A stretch of 64,000 bases of DNA from Rugamonas brunnea. GTDB taxonomy: Bacteria > Pseudomonadota > Gammaproteobacteria > Burkholderiales > Burkholderiaceae_D. The stretch lies in contig NZ_JACEZT010000007.1 in the NCBI RefSeq assembly GCF_014042345.1, forward strand, positions 186,001 to 250,000, in the 5' to 3' direction. Positions within the stretch are counted from its first letter, which is position 1, and each line of letters starts with the position of its first letter. Below, piece after piece: positions 8,893 to 17,868 of this stretch. The position numbers and the translations under genes were made by a program. The notes beneath the pieces were generated by a model. That model did not search any database and was not told where the DNA came from. It was given only the letters and a program-made list of their open reading frames with translations.

Positions 8893-10461
8893 ATGCGCAA
8901 CCGCCCTTACGTGACCGACATCGAATACATCTTGCAGCCCCATGAGACCGTCGTCTCCAAGACCGATCTGCGGGGCAATATCACCTATGTCAACCAGGAT
9001 TTCATCAACATCAGCGGCTATTCCGAGCAGGAATTGATGGGGGCGCCGCAAAACATCGTGCGCCACCCGGACATGCCGGCCGCCGCGTTCGAGGATTTCT
9101 GGCGCACGCTCAAAAGCGGCAAGGCGTGGAGCGGGCTGGTGAAGAACCGCTGCAAGAACGGCAATTTCTACTGGGTGGACGTGAGCGCCGCGCCCCTGTT
9201 CGAACAAGGCCGGGTGGTCGGCTATACCTCGATCCGCATCCGTCCCGACCGGGCGGCCGTGGCGGCGGCCGACGCGGCCTACCGGGCGCTGGCGGCCAGC
9301 GACGGCAAGCTGGCCGTGCGCGAGGGCGCCGTGGTGCAGCGCGCCCGCCATGGCGTGCGCGACTGGGTGGCCGGGCTGTCGATCCGGCACGGCATGCTGG
9401 GCGCCAGCCTGCTGCTGGTCGGCCTGTTCGCATTGACGGCCACCGCCAGCCCGGCCGTGGCCGACGCCAGCGCGGCGGCCGGCGCCACCCTGACCATGGT
9501 GGGTGGCTGGCTCACTTACCGGCGCGCCGTGGAACCGCTGGCTGGCATGCGGCGCGACCTGGAACGCATGAGCACGGGCGACCTGAGCGGGCGGCTGGAC
9601 GCCCACGGCGCGCACGAAGTGAGCCAGGTGCGGCAATCGTTGCGGGTGTTGCAGGTTAATCTCAAGCTGCTGGTGGGGCAGATCAAGGAAGTGACGGGCA
9701 TCGTCAACCGGGGTGCGCACGAGATGGCGACCGGCAACGCCGACCTGTCGCAGCGCACGGTGGCGCAGGCCAGCTCGCTGCAGCAGACCTCGGCCTCGAT
9801 TGCCCAGCTCACCAGCGCCGTGCAGCACAACGCGGCCGAGGCGCAGCACGCGGCCCGGCTGGCGGTGGAAAGTTCGGGCATCGCCGCGCGCGGCGGGCAG
9901 GCGGTGGGGCAGGTGGTGCAGACCATGGGCTCGATCCGCGATAGTTCGCGCCGCATCGCCGACATCATCGGCGTGATCGACAGCATCGCGTTCCAGACCA
10001 ACATCCTGGCCTTGAACGCGGCGGTGGAGGCGGCCCGCGCCGGGGAGCAGGGACGCGGCTTCGCCGTGGTGGCGTCGGAAGTGCGCAGCCTGGCCCAGCG
10101 CTCGGCCGGCGCGGCGCAGGAAATCGCGACCCTGATCGGCGACGCGGTGGCGCAGGTCGAGGCCGGCGCGGCGCTGGTCGACCAGGCCGGACGCACCATG
10201 GGCGAGATCGTGGCGGCGGTGGACCAGGCCACCGGCATCATGGGCGAGATCAAGCGCGCCAGCGGCGAGCAGAGCGAAGGCATCGAACAGGTGCGCGGCG
10301 CCATTGCCGAGATGGACAATGTGACGCGCCAGGATGCGGCCTTGGTGGAACAGGCGGCCGCATCGGCGGCTAGCATGCAGCAACAGGCGCGCAAGCTGGA
10401 GGAGCTGGTGGCCAGTTTCACGCTGGTGTCGGGCACGGGGCCGCGCGCGGGACGGGCGTGA
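8893..10461 (+). CDS. PAS-domain methyl-accepting chemotaxis protein (Aer-like)
   Basis: The product is 522 residues. Residues ~18-118 form a PAS domain of the Aer type ([20 protein letters not shown], then a [12 protein letters not shown] segment), which in this family usually binds FAD and senses redox or oxygen. A hydrophobic hairpin at ~160-210 anchors it. A HAMP-like stretch and the MCP signalling domain follow, with the conserved hairpin tip [33 protein letters not shown] at ~355-390 (spelled in part). It has no periplasmic ligand domain, which fits intracellular energy sensing. ATG 8893 begins the usual Aer-like N-terminus; an upstream TTG (8830) would add an unrelated leader. The FNR-type box upstream supports an aerotaxis role. 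The cytochrome b561 gene follows on the same strand. Confidence 0.88.
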   Translation: MRNRPYVTDIEYILQPHETVVSKTDLRGNITYVNQDFINISGYSEQELMGAPQNIVRHPDMPAAAFEDFWRTLKSGKAWSGLVKNRCKNGNFYWVDVSAAPLFEQGRVVGYTSIRIRPDRAAVAAADAAYRALAASDGKLAVREGAVVQRARHGVRDWVAGLSIRHGMLGASLLLVGLFALTATASPAVADASAAAGATLTMVGGWLTYRRAVEPLAGMRRDLERMSTGDLSGRLDAHGAHEVSQVRQSLRVLQVNLKLLVGQIKEVTGIVNRGAHEMATGNADLSQRTVAQASSLQQTSASIAQLTSAVQHNAAEAQHAARLAVESSGIAARGGQAVGQVVQTMGSIRDSSRRIADIIGVIDSIAFQTNILALNAAVEAARAGEQGRGFAVVASEVRSLAQRSAGAAQEIATLIGDAVAQVEAGAALVDQAGRTMGEIVAAVDQATGIMGEIKRASGEQSEGIEQVRGAIAEMDNVTRQDAALVEQAAASAASMQQQARKLEELVASFTLVSGTGPRAGRA

Positions 10462-10609
10462 CGTGGTGTGATCTGGCGCTCTGTTGCCAGAAGGGAAAAT
10501 GTGACATCATGTACAGCGTGGGCGCGCGATTGACCGCGCTCGCTGACGGATGTCCATCGCGCCCCGGTGCGTTGTGACTCTTACAGGATTTCAAGGAAAG
10601 AGGGTTACG

Positions 10610-11158
10610 ATGAGAACAGTTCATGCTACGGTCCAGCAATACGATGCGCGGACGATCCGCCTGCACTGGCTGACGGCGGGGCTGGTCATCGCATTGTGGT
10701 GCTTGGGCGAAACAATCGACTGGTTCCCGCGCGGCACGGCGCGGGTGTACGCGCGCAGCGTGCACATCAGCTTGGGCGCGTTGCTGGGCGTGGTGCTGAT
10801 GGTGCGCATCTGGTGGCGCGCCACGGCCGGCGAACACTTGCCGGGCGTGGGCAATAACGCGGCGCAAGTCCTGGCCAAGGTGGGCCACATCGCCTTGTAC
10901 CTGTGCGTGCTGGCGGCGGTGGTGCTGGGTGTGGCCAACGTCTGGGTGCGGGGCGACAACCTGTTCGACCTGTTCAAGGTGCCCGCCTTTGATCCCGGCA
11001 ACAAGGCCTTGCGACATACCGTCGAGGAATACCACGAACTCGCCGCCAACCTGTTGCTGGTGCTGGCCGGCTTGCACGCGGCGGCGGCGTTGGTGCATCA
11101 GTACGTCTTCAAGGATGGCGTGCTGGCGCGCATGCTGCCGCGCCTGGGGCGGCGCTGA
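10610..11158 (+). CDS. Cytochrome b561-family protein
   Basis: This is a 182-residue, four-helix membrane protein of the bacterial b561/YodB type that binds two b hemes and passes electrons between quinol and periplasmic partners. Candidate heme histidines occur in RLHWL (~18), VHISLG (~50), GHIALY (~88) and the paired EYHE (~143) and GLHAAAALVH (~156-163) segments. ATG 10610 follows a good ribosome site (GAAAGAGG), while an earlier in-frame start lacks one. It is 148 bp downstream of the chemoreceptor in the same direction. A shared transcript is possible, but the GC-rich gap also has room for its own promoter. Confidence 0.88.
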   Translation: MRTVHATVQQYDARTIRLHWLTAGLVIALWCLGETIDWFPRGTARVYARSVHISLGALLGVVLMVRIWWRATAGEHLPGVGNNAAQVLAKVGHIALYLCVLAAVVLGVANVWVRGDNLFDLFKVPAFDPGNKALRHTVEEYHELAANLLLVLAGLHAAAALVHQYVFKDGVLARMLPRLGRR

Positions 11159-11175
11159 GCCTGCATGCGGATGCG

Positions 11176-11775
11176 CTACAGCCAGATCGCGATTGCGGAG
11201 TAAGCGGTCAGCACCATCATCACGGCGCAGAAGGTGATGCGCCATGCCGGCTGACCGAGGAAGCGCCGCAGCAGCGCGCCGGCGCCGGCCCAGACCGAGA
11301 TGCAAGGCAGGTTGATCACGCAGAACACCAGGCAGTACACCGCCACCGCCAGCCAGGTCGGCAGGATCTGCGGCAGGAAGGCCGATCCGCCCGTGATCGC
11401 CATCACCCAGGCTTTCGGATTCAGGAACTGGAACGCCGCCGCCCCCATGAAACTGAGCGGCTGTTGTGCCTGCTCGGCCTTGCGGTCGAAGCGCATATTG
11501 CGCATCTGCCACGCGAGGTAGAGCAGATAGGCTGAACCCGCCACGCGCAGCGCCGTCTGCGCCGACGGCACCGCCATCACGAGCGCGCCGATGCCGGCCG
11601 CGCAGATCCCCAGCAGCACCCCGAAGCCCACCGTGATACCCAGCATGTGAGGAATCGAGCGACGGAAGCCAAACCAGATGCCCGAGGAGGTGAGCATGAT
11701 GTTGTTTGGTCCCGGCGTGATCGAGGAAACGAAGGCGAAGGTCGCCAGCGGTGCGAAAGTGATCAGTTCGTCCAT
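11176..11775 (-). CDS. LysE/RhtB-family amino-acid exporter
   Basis: The 199-residue protein has about six membrane helices. The N-terminal SSITPGPNNIMLTSSG segment is the LysE-family signature. The family exports amino acids or similar small zwitterions through the inner membrane; the substrate cannot be read from sequence. The start ATG has a strong AGGAG ribosome site. The gene converges on cytochrome b561 with a 17-bp gap. A long inverted repeat with GTAC-centred arms lies 40-91 bp upstream and is a good candidate operator. Confidence 0.88.
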   Translation of the reverse strand: MDELITFAPLATFAFVSSITPGPNNIMLTSSGIWFGFRRSIPHMLGITVGFGVLLGICAAGIGALVMAVPSAQTALRVAGSAYLLYLAWQMRNMRFDRKAEQAQQPLSFMGAAAFQFLNPKAWVMAITGGSAFLPQILPTWLAVAVYCLVFCVINLPCISVWAGAGALLRRFLGQPAWRITFCAVMMVLTAYSAIAIWL

Positions 11776-11814
11776 GAAAGCTCCTGTTGATGAGTATCCA
11801 TACTAGAACACAAG

Positions 11815-11866
11815 ACCAGTACAGTACCTATACAGTTACTTAATCGCTTAGCATGACTGTACTGGT
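11815..11866. promoter_or_regulatory. Inverted repeat ACCAGTACAGT / ACTGTACTGGT, candidate operator
   Basis: Two perfect 11-bp arms (11815-11825 and 11856-11866) enclose a 30-bp spacer that holds further AC-AGT half motifs (TATACAGTTAC). It lies between the LysE gene and the divergent exported-protein gene. Similar GTAC-centred sites are bound by GntR/MocR-type regulators. No regulator gene is adjacent. Confidence 0.5.
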
Positions 11867-12030
11867 AATCGGGCCGGTACAACGTACAGCAGGCGCTGCC
11901 GGGTGGCGTGAGGTGAGACATGCTGCCCAGCATTTGTTGTTGCGAATATTTGCATTGCAGGCAACTCTTGGTTAGAGTGCTTGCGGCGCTGTTGCCGCCG
12001 ATTCCAATTCATCTGACGAAAGTAGTTTGC

Positions 12031-12786
12031 ATGGGCCGACGAGTGTTTCGCATGGGTAGCGTCCTCGCGTTGCTGGGTGGTGTGCTGGCAGGCGGGAACT
12101 CCGCGCTCGCCGCCCCGGAGGAAATCAAGGTCTACACCGACGACATTGCGGAGCTGGGCGAACATGCGCTCGAATGGCAGACAACCTTCGCCCGCTCGCC
12201 CAAGAACGCCAGCCCGCAACGCACGACGGTCAATACGATGGCCGAATATGCCTATGGCTGGCGCGATGACCTGGAACTCGGCGTCCAGGTGCCGCTTGCC
12301 CGGCGGGCTGGCGCGTGGCGCGCGACGGGGCTGTTCGCTGAAGCGCAATACATCGCGCCGCACGACGCCGACGATGGCGCTTACTGGGGCGTGCGCGCGG
12401 AAGCCGGTTATGCCGCGCCTGTCGATGAGGACAAGGCCTGGCATGCGCAACTGGTCGGCATAGTCGGCTGGCGTAGCGGGCCACTGAACCTGGCGCTCAA
12501 TCCGGGCTTCGACATTCCGCTGTCCGGCGAGGACCGCGATGTCCGGTTTGAGCCAGCAGCCGGCTTGTCCTGGCATATCGACAAACGTCACGCGCTCGGG
12601 CTGGAATACTTTGTCGAGGCGGGGCCGTTGAAGAAGCTGCTGCCAAGAAGCCAGCGCAGCGAGTTGCTGTTCCTGACGGCGGACACCAAGATCGATGAGG
12701 TTGGGCTGCATGTCGGCATAGGAAAAGCCATGACGGACGGCGCCAGCCGGCGGGTCGTCAAGTTTATCGCCGAATTTCCTTTGTGA
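12031..12786 (+). CDS. Exported beta-barrel-like protein of unknown function
   Basis: From ATG 12031 this is 251 residues with a signal peptide (MGRRVFRMGS, hydrophobic core, ALA cleavage near 28). The mature protein alternates short strands with turns (YAYGWRDDLELGVQVPL, LFAEAQYIAP, LNLALNPGFDIPL), as in small outer-membrane barrels of the MetA-pathway/phenol-degradation or transporter-associated families. It ends in a hydrophobic PL rather than Phe. ATG 11920 would give an unlikely hydrophobic leader, so the later start is preferred. No partner gene is obvious, and the function is unknown. Confidence 0.65.
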   Translation: MGRRVFRMGSVLALLGGVLAGGNSALAAPEEIKVYTDDIAELGEHALEWQTTFARSPKNASPQRTTVNTMAEYAYGWRDDLELGVQVPLARRAGAWRATGLFAEAQYIAPHDADDGAYWGVRAEAGYAAPVDEDKAWHAQLVGIVGWRSGPLNLALNPGFDIPLSGEDRDVRFEPAAGLSWHIDKRHALGLEYFVEAGPLKKLLPRSQRSELLFLTADTKIDEVGLHVGIGKAMTDGASRRVVKFIAEFPL

Positions 12787-12919
12787 GCTGGCGGTTGTGG
12801 AATGTCGTCGTCGGACGCCGAGTAGTTCGCCGCCGGTACGAAAAACATCCCGTATCTGGCCGGCGGTACGGCAGGGGCGGGCTACCTGACGCGATCCCCT
12901 GCCGCACCGCTCCGGAAAA

Positions 12920-14191
12920 TCAAACTTCAGCCAATGCCTGATCGAGATCCGCCAACAGGTCGTCGATGTGCTCGATGCCGATGGACAGTCGCACGGTATC
13001 CTCGGTGACGCCAGCCTTGGCCAGTTCCTCGGCGTTCAGTTGTCGGTGTGTCGTGGACGCCGGATGGCAGGCCAGCGACTTGGCGTCGCCGATGTTCACC
13101 AGCCGGGTGAACAACTTCAAGCCATCCTGGAAGCGCGCTCCACCCGCGAGGCCGCCCTCGACGCCGAAGGTCAGCACGCCGGACGGTCGGCCGCCCAGAT
13201 ATTTGGCTGCCAGCGCATGATCGGCGTGCTCCGGAAGACCCGCATAGTTCACCCACTTCACCTTCTTGTGCCGTTGCAGGAACTGCGCCACCTTGAGTGC
13301 ATTGTCGGTGATGCGATCCATGCGCAATGCGAGCGTCTCGATGCCCTGCAGGATCAGGAACGCGTTGAACGGCGAGATCGCGGCGCCGGTATTGCGCAGC
13401 GGGACGACGCGTGCGCGGCCGATGTAGGCAGCCGGCCCCAGCGCCTCGGTGTACACGACGCCATGGTAGGACACGTCCGGCTCATTGAGGCGCTTGAACC
13501 GCTGCTTGTGCTCGGCCCACGGGAATTTGCCGGAATCGACGATGACGCCGCCGAGCGAGTTGCCGTGCCCGCCCAGGTACTTGGTCAGCGAGTGCACGAC
13601 GATGTCCGCGCCATGCTCGAAGGGACGCAACAAGTAAGGTGTGGCCACCGTGTTGTCCACGATCAGTGGAACCCCGTGGCTGTGCGCGATGGCCGCCACC
13701 TTTTCGAAATCGGTGATGTTTCCCAGCGGGTTGCCGATTGATTCCACAAACACGGCCTTGGTCTTTTCGTCGATCAGGCGCGCGAACGATTCCGGGTCGC
13801 GGTAGTCGGCAAAACGGGTTTCGATGCCGAATTGCGGCAGCGTATGCGCGAACAGGTTGTAGGTGCCGCCGTAGAGCGTCGACGCGGAGACGATATTGTC
13901 GCCAGCTTCGGCGATGGTCATGATTGCATAGGTGATCGCCGCCTGGCCGGAGGCCAGCGCCAGTGCGCCGATGCCGCCTTCCAGCGCAGCCACGCGCTGC
14001 TCCAGCACGTCCTGGGTCGGATTCATGATGCGCGTGTAGATGTTCCCTGGCACCTTGAGGTCGAACAGGTCCGCCCCGTGCTGCGTGTCATCGAACGCAT
14101 ACGAGACAGTCTGGTAAATCGGGACGGCGGCCGCCTTGGTGGACGGATCGGGGGAATAGCCGCCGTGTACTGCGATGGTTTCAAGTTTCAT
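12920..14191 (-). CDS. metY: O-acetylhomoserine sulfhydrylase / aminocarboxypropyltransferase
   Basis: This PLP enzyme forms homocysteine (or methionine) from O-acetylhomoserine and sulfide or methanethiol. The 423-residue length is standard for MetY, longer than MetB/MetZ. The start MKLETIAVHGGYSPDP and the PIYQTVSYAF segment are typical. The PLP lysine lies in SLTKYLGGHGNSLGG near residue 210. The ATG has a GGAG ribosome site. An open frame extending upstream has no family similarity and was excluded. The gene stands alone between an exported protein and ackA. The 115-bp leader shows a weak hairpin but no SAM riboswitch that I can recognise. Confidence 0.93.
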   Translation of the reverse strand: MKLETIAVHGGYSPDPSTKAAAVPIYQTVSYAFDDTQHGADLFDLKVPGNIYTRIMNPTQDVLEQRVAALEGGIGALALASGQAAITYAIMTIAEAGDNIVSASTLYGGTYNLFAHTLPQFGIETRFADYRDPESFARLIDEKTKAVFVESIGNPLGNITDFEKVAAIAHSHGVPLIVDNTVATPYLLRPFEHGADIVVHSLTKYLGGHGNSLGGVIVDSGKFPWAEHKQRFKRLNEPDVSYHGVVYTEALGPAAYIGRARVVPLRNTGAAISPFNAFLILQGIETLALRMDRITDNALKVAQFLQRHKKVKWVNYAGLPEHADHALAAKYLGGRPSGVLTFGVEGGLAGGARFQDGLKLFTRLVNIGDAKSLACHPASTTHRQLNAEELAKAGVTEDTVRLSIGIEHIDDLLADLDQALAEV

Positions 14192-14306
14192 GGTTTCTCC
14201 GTAATGCGTTACGCTGCGGAAAGCCCGATGGCCTTCCTCGTCTTGCCGCTGATTTGCAATCCAAAAAGAGATTAGCGATACGTTCCCGTCGAGAGAACGA
14301 ATAAAT

Positions 14307-15518
14307 TCAAATTTGCATATGCGCCAGCAGTGCCGCCGCGTCGCCGGCAGCCACGCGGCCTTCGTCGGTGGGGACGACCCAGATTTCCACGCTGCTGTCG
14401 TCGGCATGAATGGCCATGATCTGGCTGCCGTCGGCCGCCTTGTTGCGGCCCGTGTCGATGCGCACGCCCAGGTACAGCAACTGCTCGCACGCGGCCAGCC
14501 GCAGCGCCGCATCGTGCTCGCCGATGCCGCCCGTGAAGGCCAGCAGATCGAGTCCGCCCAGGCAGGCCGTCAGCGCGCCGCATTCGCGCACCAGCCGGTG
14601 CGTGAACAGGTCGATGGCGGTGCGGGCCTCGGGCTGGTCGCTGGCGCGCAGCGTGCGCATGTCGGCCGACAGGCCCGAGACACCCAGCAAGCCGGACTGG
14701 CGGTACAGCAGTTTTTCGATGCGGTCCGCATCCCAGCCCTGGCGCATCAGGTGCAGCAGCACGCCGGGGTCGAGCGCGCCGCAGCGGCTGCCCATCATCA
14801 GGCCGTCGAGCGCGGAAAAGCCCATGCTGGTGGCCACGCTCACGCCGCAATGCATGGCGCACACGCTGGCGCCATTGCCCAGGTGGGCCATCAGCACCTT
14901 GCGGCCACTGCGGCCGCTGCGCTCGGCCAGCCGCGCCGCCAGGTAGCGGTACGACAGGCCGTGGAAACCGTAGCGGCGCACGCCCTCGCGGTGCATGGCT
15001 TGCGGCAGGGCGAAGCGCTGCTCCAGCGGGTCCATCGTGGTGTGGAACGAGGTGTCGAAGCAGCCGACCTGCGGCAGCTCGGGGAAGGCGCGCATGAACA
15101 GTTCCACGCCTTCCAGGTTGTGCGGCTGGTGCAGGGGCGCCAGCGGTTCGAGCGTGCGCAGGTAGGCCATCGCCGCCTCGTCGAGCACCACGGATTCGGC
15201 ATAGCGTTCGCCGCCGTGGACGATGCGGTGTGCCACGGCCATCAACCGGGCTGGCGCCGCGTAGCGCGCCAGCAGTGCGCGCATGGCGGCTAGCGCGCGC
15301 TCGAAGCTGTCGCCGGGGCCGGGCGCCAGTGTTTCGCTCAGATTGACGCCGTCGTCCGTGCTGAAGGCCACGCATGGCTGGCCGTCCGGCTCCAGGCCGG
15401 CGATGGTGCCCGTCAGCAGGGCGGCGCCGGTGGTGGCGCCGCGGAACGGATACAGCGCGAACTTGATCGAGGAAGAGCCGACGTTGACGGCGATGATGGC
15501 CTGCTGTCCGTTGTTCAT
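14307..15518 (-). CDS. ackA: Acetate kinase
   Basis: The enzyme interconverts acetyl phosphate + ADP and acetate + ATP. The 403-residue length is normal. The visible motifs are NVGSSSIKF at the N-terminus, HRIVHGG, HLGNGAS and FTGGIGEHD, all belonging to the acetate kinase nucleotide- and substrate-binding core. The start codon overlaps the stop of the upstream maoC/pta gene (ATGA), showing translational coupling. It is the last gene of the leftward operon beginning at tolC. With Pta it gives substrate-level ATP from acetyl-CoA, which makes sense under the low-oxygen control suggested by the FNR box at the operon head. Confidence 0.95.
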   Translation of the reverse strand: MNNGQQAIIAVNVGSSSIKFALYPFRGATTGAALLTGTIAGLEPDGQPCVAFSTDDGVNLSETLAPGPGDSFERALAAMRALLARYAAPARLMAVAHRIVHGGERYAESVVLDEAAMAYLRTLEPLAPLHQPHNLEGVELFMRAFPELPQVGCFDTSFHTTMDPLEQRFALPQAMHREGVRRYGFHGLSYRYLAARLAERSGRSGRKVLMAHLGNGASVCAMHCGVSVATSMGFSALDGLMMGSRCGALDPGVLLHLMRQGWDADRIEKLLYRQSGLLGVSGLSADMRTLRASDQPEARTAIDLFTHRLVRECGALTACLGGLDLLAFTGGIGEHDAALRLAACEQLLYLGVRIDTGRNKAADGSQIMAIHADDSSVEIWVVPTDEGRVAAGDAAALLAHMQI

Positions 15519-16933
15519 GGGCGCTCCTTGCGGTAGCGGTGGGCCAGCAGCAGCGCCAGCGCGGCCGAGGCCACGCGCGCGTCGGCCGCGTCGGCGCGGC
15601 TGGTCAGGGCGATCGGCAGCGCCGCGCCCAGCACCACGCCGCAGGTGGCGGCGCCGGCCAGGTATTCGAGCTGCTTGGCCAGCATGTTGCCCGCTTCCAG
15701 GTCGGGCGCGATCAGGATGTCGGCGTGGCCGGCCACGGGCGAGGTGATGCCCTTGATGCGGGCCGCCTGCGGCGAGATGGCGTTGTCGAAGGCGAGCGGC
15801 CCATCGAGCACGCCGCCCGTGATCTGGCGCCGTTCGGCCATCTTGCACAGGGCGGCCGCGTCCAGCGTGGAGGCGATTTTCGGTGTCACCGTTTCCACGG
15901 CCGACAGGATGGCCACCTTCGGCTCCGGCGTGCCCAGCGCGTGCGCCAGGTCGATCGCGTTCTGCACGATGTCGGCCTTCTCCATCAGCGTGGGCTGGAT
16001 GTTGAGGGCGGCGTCGGAGATCAGCAGCACCTTGTCGTACATCGGCACTTCGAGCCGGAATACGTGCGAGAAGCGGCGCTTGGTGCGCAGCGCCGGTTGC
16101 GCCAGCACGGCTTGCATCATCTCGTCCGTGTGCAGGCTGCCCTTCATCAGCATTTCCACTTCGCCGGCGGCGGCCATGGCGGCCGCTTTCTCGGCTGCCG
16201 CGTGGCTGTGCGCCACGTCGATGATCTCGACGCCGTCCAGCGATTCGCGCGCCTCGTCGGCCACCGCGCGCAGGCGGGCGGCCGGCGCGATCAGCACGGG
16301 CACGATCAGCTTGCGGCGGGCCGCGTCCAGCGCACCCTTGAGCGACTCGGCGTCGCACGGGTGGATCACGGCGCAGCGCACCGGCTCCAGTGCGGCCGCG
16401 CTGGCCAGCAGCACGCCGAAGCGGTCGCTCGGGTCCACCAGCCGCAGCAGCGGCAACTGGGCGCGCGGGCGGCGCACTTTCTCGACCGGGGCGATCACGG
16501 TGGCTACGCCGGCCAGCACCAGCGCGCCGGTCTGGTTCTTCACTTCGCAGTTGAGGGTGACGTGGTGGTTGGCGTCTTCCTTGGTCAGCACGGTGGCCGT
16601 GATGCGCAGCGTGTCGCCGATGCGCACCGGCTTCAGGAAGCGCAGCGACTGCTCCAGGTAGATGGTGCCGGGGCCGGGCAGGGTGGTGCCCAGCAGCTTG
16701 GAGATCAGGGCCGCGCCCCACATGCCGTGCGCGATCACGCCATGGAACAGGGTGGCGTCGGCGTAGTCGGTGTCCAGGTGGGCCGGGTTGACGTCACCCG
16801 AGACGGCGGCGAAGGCGGCGATGTCGTCGGCCGTCAGCGTGCGGGTCTGGCGCGCGCTCTGGCCCACTTGCAGTTCGCCGTAGGTGACGTTCTCGATGAT
16901 CTCGGGCAGGTCGTCGTGGATATGGTCGTTCAT
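15515..16933 (-). CDS. Bifunctional enoyl-CoA hydratase (MaoC) / phosphate acetyltransferase
   Basis: The product is 472 residues in two parts. Residues ~20-150 are a MaoC-like hot-dog domain with the hydratase motif SGDVNPAHLD...FHGVIAHGMW. Residues ~170-472 are a PTA/PTB domain (for example LMKGSLHTDEMMQAVL and ITGGVLDGPLAFDNAIS). The MaoC part could hydrate crotonyl-CoA-type enoyl-CoA to (R)-3-hydroxyacyl-CoA, the PHA synthase substrate. The PTA part makes acetyl (or butyryl) phosphate. This fusion is well known next to ackA and a FabI-like gene in alpha- and betaproteobacteria. ATG 16933 was chosen because the longer frame adds a non-family leader. Confidence 0.92.
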   Translation of the reverse strand: MNDHIHDDLPEIIENVTYGELQVGQSARQTRTLTADDIAAFAAVSGDVNPAHLDTDYADATLFHGVIAHGMWGAALISKLLGTTLPGPGTIYLEQSLRFLKPVRIGDTLRITATVLTKEDANHHVTLNCEVKNQTGALVLAGVATVIAPVEKVRRPRAQLPLLRLVDPSDRFGVLLASAAALEPVRCAVIHPCDAESLKGALDAARRKLIVPVLIAPAARLRAVADEARESLDGVEIIDVAHSHAAAEKAAAMAAAGEVEMLMKGSLHTDEMMQAVLAQPALRTKRRFSHVFRLEVPMYDKVLLISDAALNIQPTLMEKADIVQNAIDLAHALGTPEPKVAILSAVETVTPKIASTLDAAALCKMAERRQITGGVLDGPLAFDNAISPQAARIKGITSPVAGHADILIAPDLEAGNMLAKQLEYLAGAATCGVVLGAALPIALTSRADAADARVASAALALLLAHRYRKERP

Positions 16934-16988
16934 GTTGTGGCTCGTTGTCCGTGATTGAGGTGGGTGCGCGGTGGTGCTGTTGGGGGCA

Positions 16989-17807
16989 TCAGTTGACGAT
17001 ATGATAACCGCCATCGACGTAGATGGTCTGGCCGGTCATGCCGGAGGCGGCGTCGCCGGCCAGGAAGGCGGCCAGCCGGCCCACCTCTTCGAGCGTGACG
17101 AGGCGGCGCAGCGGCGCGCGTTCGACGGCGCGCGCCATCAGGCCGTCGAAGTCTTCCAGCCCGGAGGCGGCGCGGGTGGGAATGGGGCCGGGCGAGACGG
17201 CGTGCACGCGCAAGCCCTGTGGCCCCAGTTCGGCCGCCAGGTAGCGCACCAGCGATTCGAGCGCCGCCTTCACGGGGCCCATCACGCCGTAGTGGGGCAC
17301 GGCTTCGTCGGCGCCCAGGTAGCTCATGGTCATCAGGCTGCCGCCACTGCGCATGTGCGGCTCGCACAGGCGCGCGAGGCGGGCGAACGAGTGGCAGGAG
17401 ATGTTCATGGCACGCAGGAAGCCCTCCGCCGAGCTGTCGGCCACGCGCCCGCGCAGGTCCGCCAGCGGCGCCCAGGCGATCGAGTGGATCACGAAATCGA
17501 GGCCGCCAAGTTGGGCCACGGCTTGCTGCACCAGGTTTTCCAGCGCGCCGTCCTGCTCCACGTCGCACACCAGCAGCGGCGCGTCGAGCGCGCTCGCGAC
17601 GGGGCCGGCGTAGGGGACGGCCTTGTCGTTCAGGCAGGACAGCACCAGCCGCGCGCCCAGCGCGTGCGCGGCGCGCGCGCAGCCGGCGGCGATGCTGTGC
17701 TCATTGGCCAGGCCGACGATCAGGCCGCGCTTGCCGGCCAGCGAGTAGGGGGCGGTGGCGCTCGGGGTGGCGCTGGGGGCGGCGTTCCGGTTGGCGTTCT
17801 CGTTCAT
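16989..17807 (-). CDS. fabI: Enoyl-ACP reductase, FabI-type SDR
   Basis: The 272-residue short-chain dehydrogenase has FabI features: N-terminal GLIVGLANEHSIAAG nucleotide motif, SIAWAP, and the catalytic pair in HYGVMGPVKAAL (Tyr-X6-Lys, the FabI spacing). FabI reduces trans-2-enoyl-ACP with NAD(P)H. A genome usually has a housekeeping fabI elsewhere, so this is probably an accessory copy. Its place beside maoC/pta, ackA and phaC suggests a redox-sink or PHA-linked role. It has an Ala/Thr/Pro-rich N-terminal extension of ~20 residues. It lies 61 bp after the permease gene and 55 bp before maoC/pta. Confidence 0.88.
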   Translation of the reverse strand: MNENANRNAAPSATPSATAPYSLAGKRGLIVGLANEHSIAAGCARAAHALGARLVLSCLNDKAVPYAGPVASALDAPLLVCDVEQDGALENLVQQAVAQLGGLDFVIHSIAWAPLADLRGRVADSSAEGFLRAMNISCHSFARLARLCEPHMRSGGSLMTMSYLGADEAVPHYGVMGPVKAALESLVRYLAAELGPQGLRVHAVSPGPIPTRAASGLEDFDGLMARAVERAPLRRLVTLEEVGRLAAFLAGDAASGMTGQTIYVDGGYHIVN

Positions 17808-17868
17808 ATTGGCCTTGTGGTTGGTTGGCGGGTGGACGGTTGTCGGATGGCGGACGGGCGGGCCGCGT

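Noticed and set aside
11848..12711. A 287-codon - strand frame overlapping the exported protein at 12031
   Set aside because: It lacks a signal peptide, ribosome site and domain, whereas the + strand frame has a signal peptide and barrel-like strands.
14192..14306. SAM or methionine riboswitch upstream of metY
   Set aside because: Only a short hairpin with a wobble pair is seen. No SAM-I, SAM-II or SAH core could be matched by eye.
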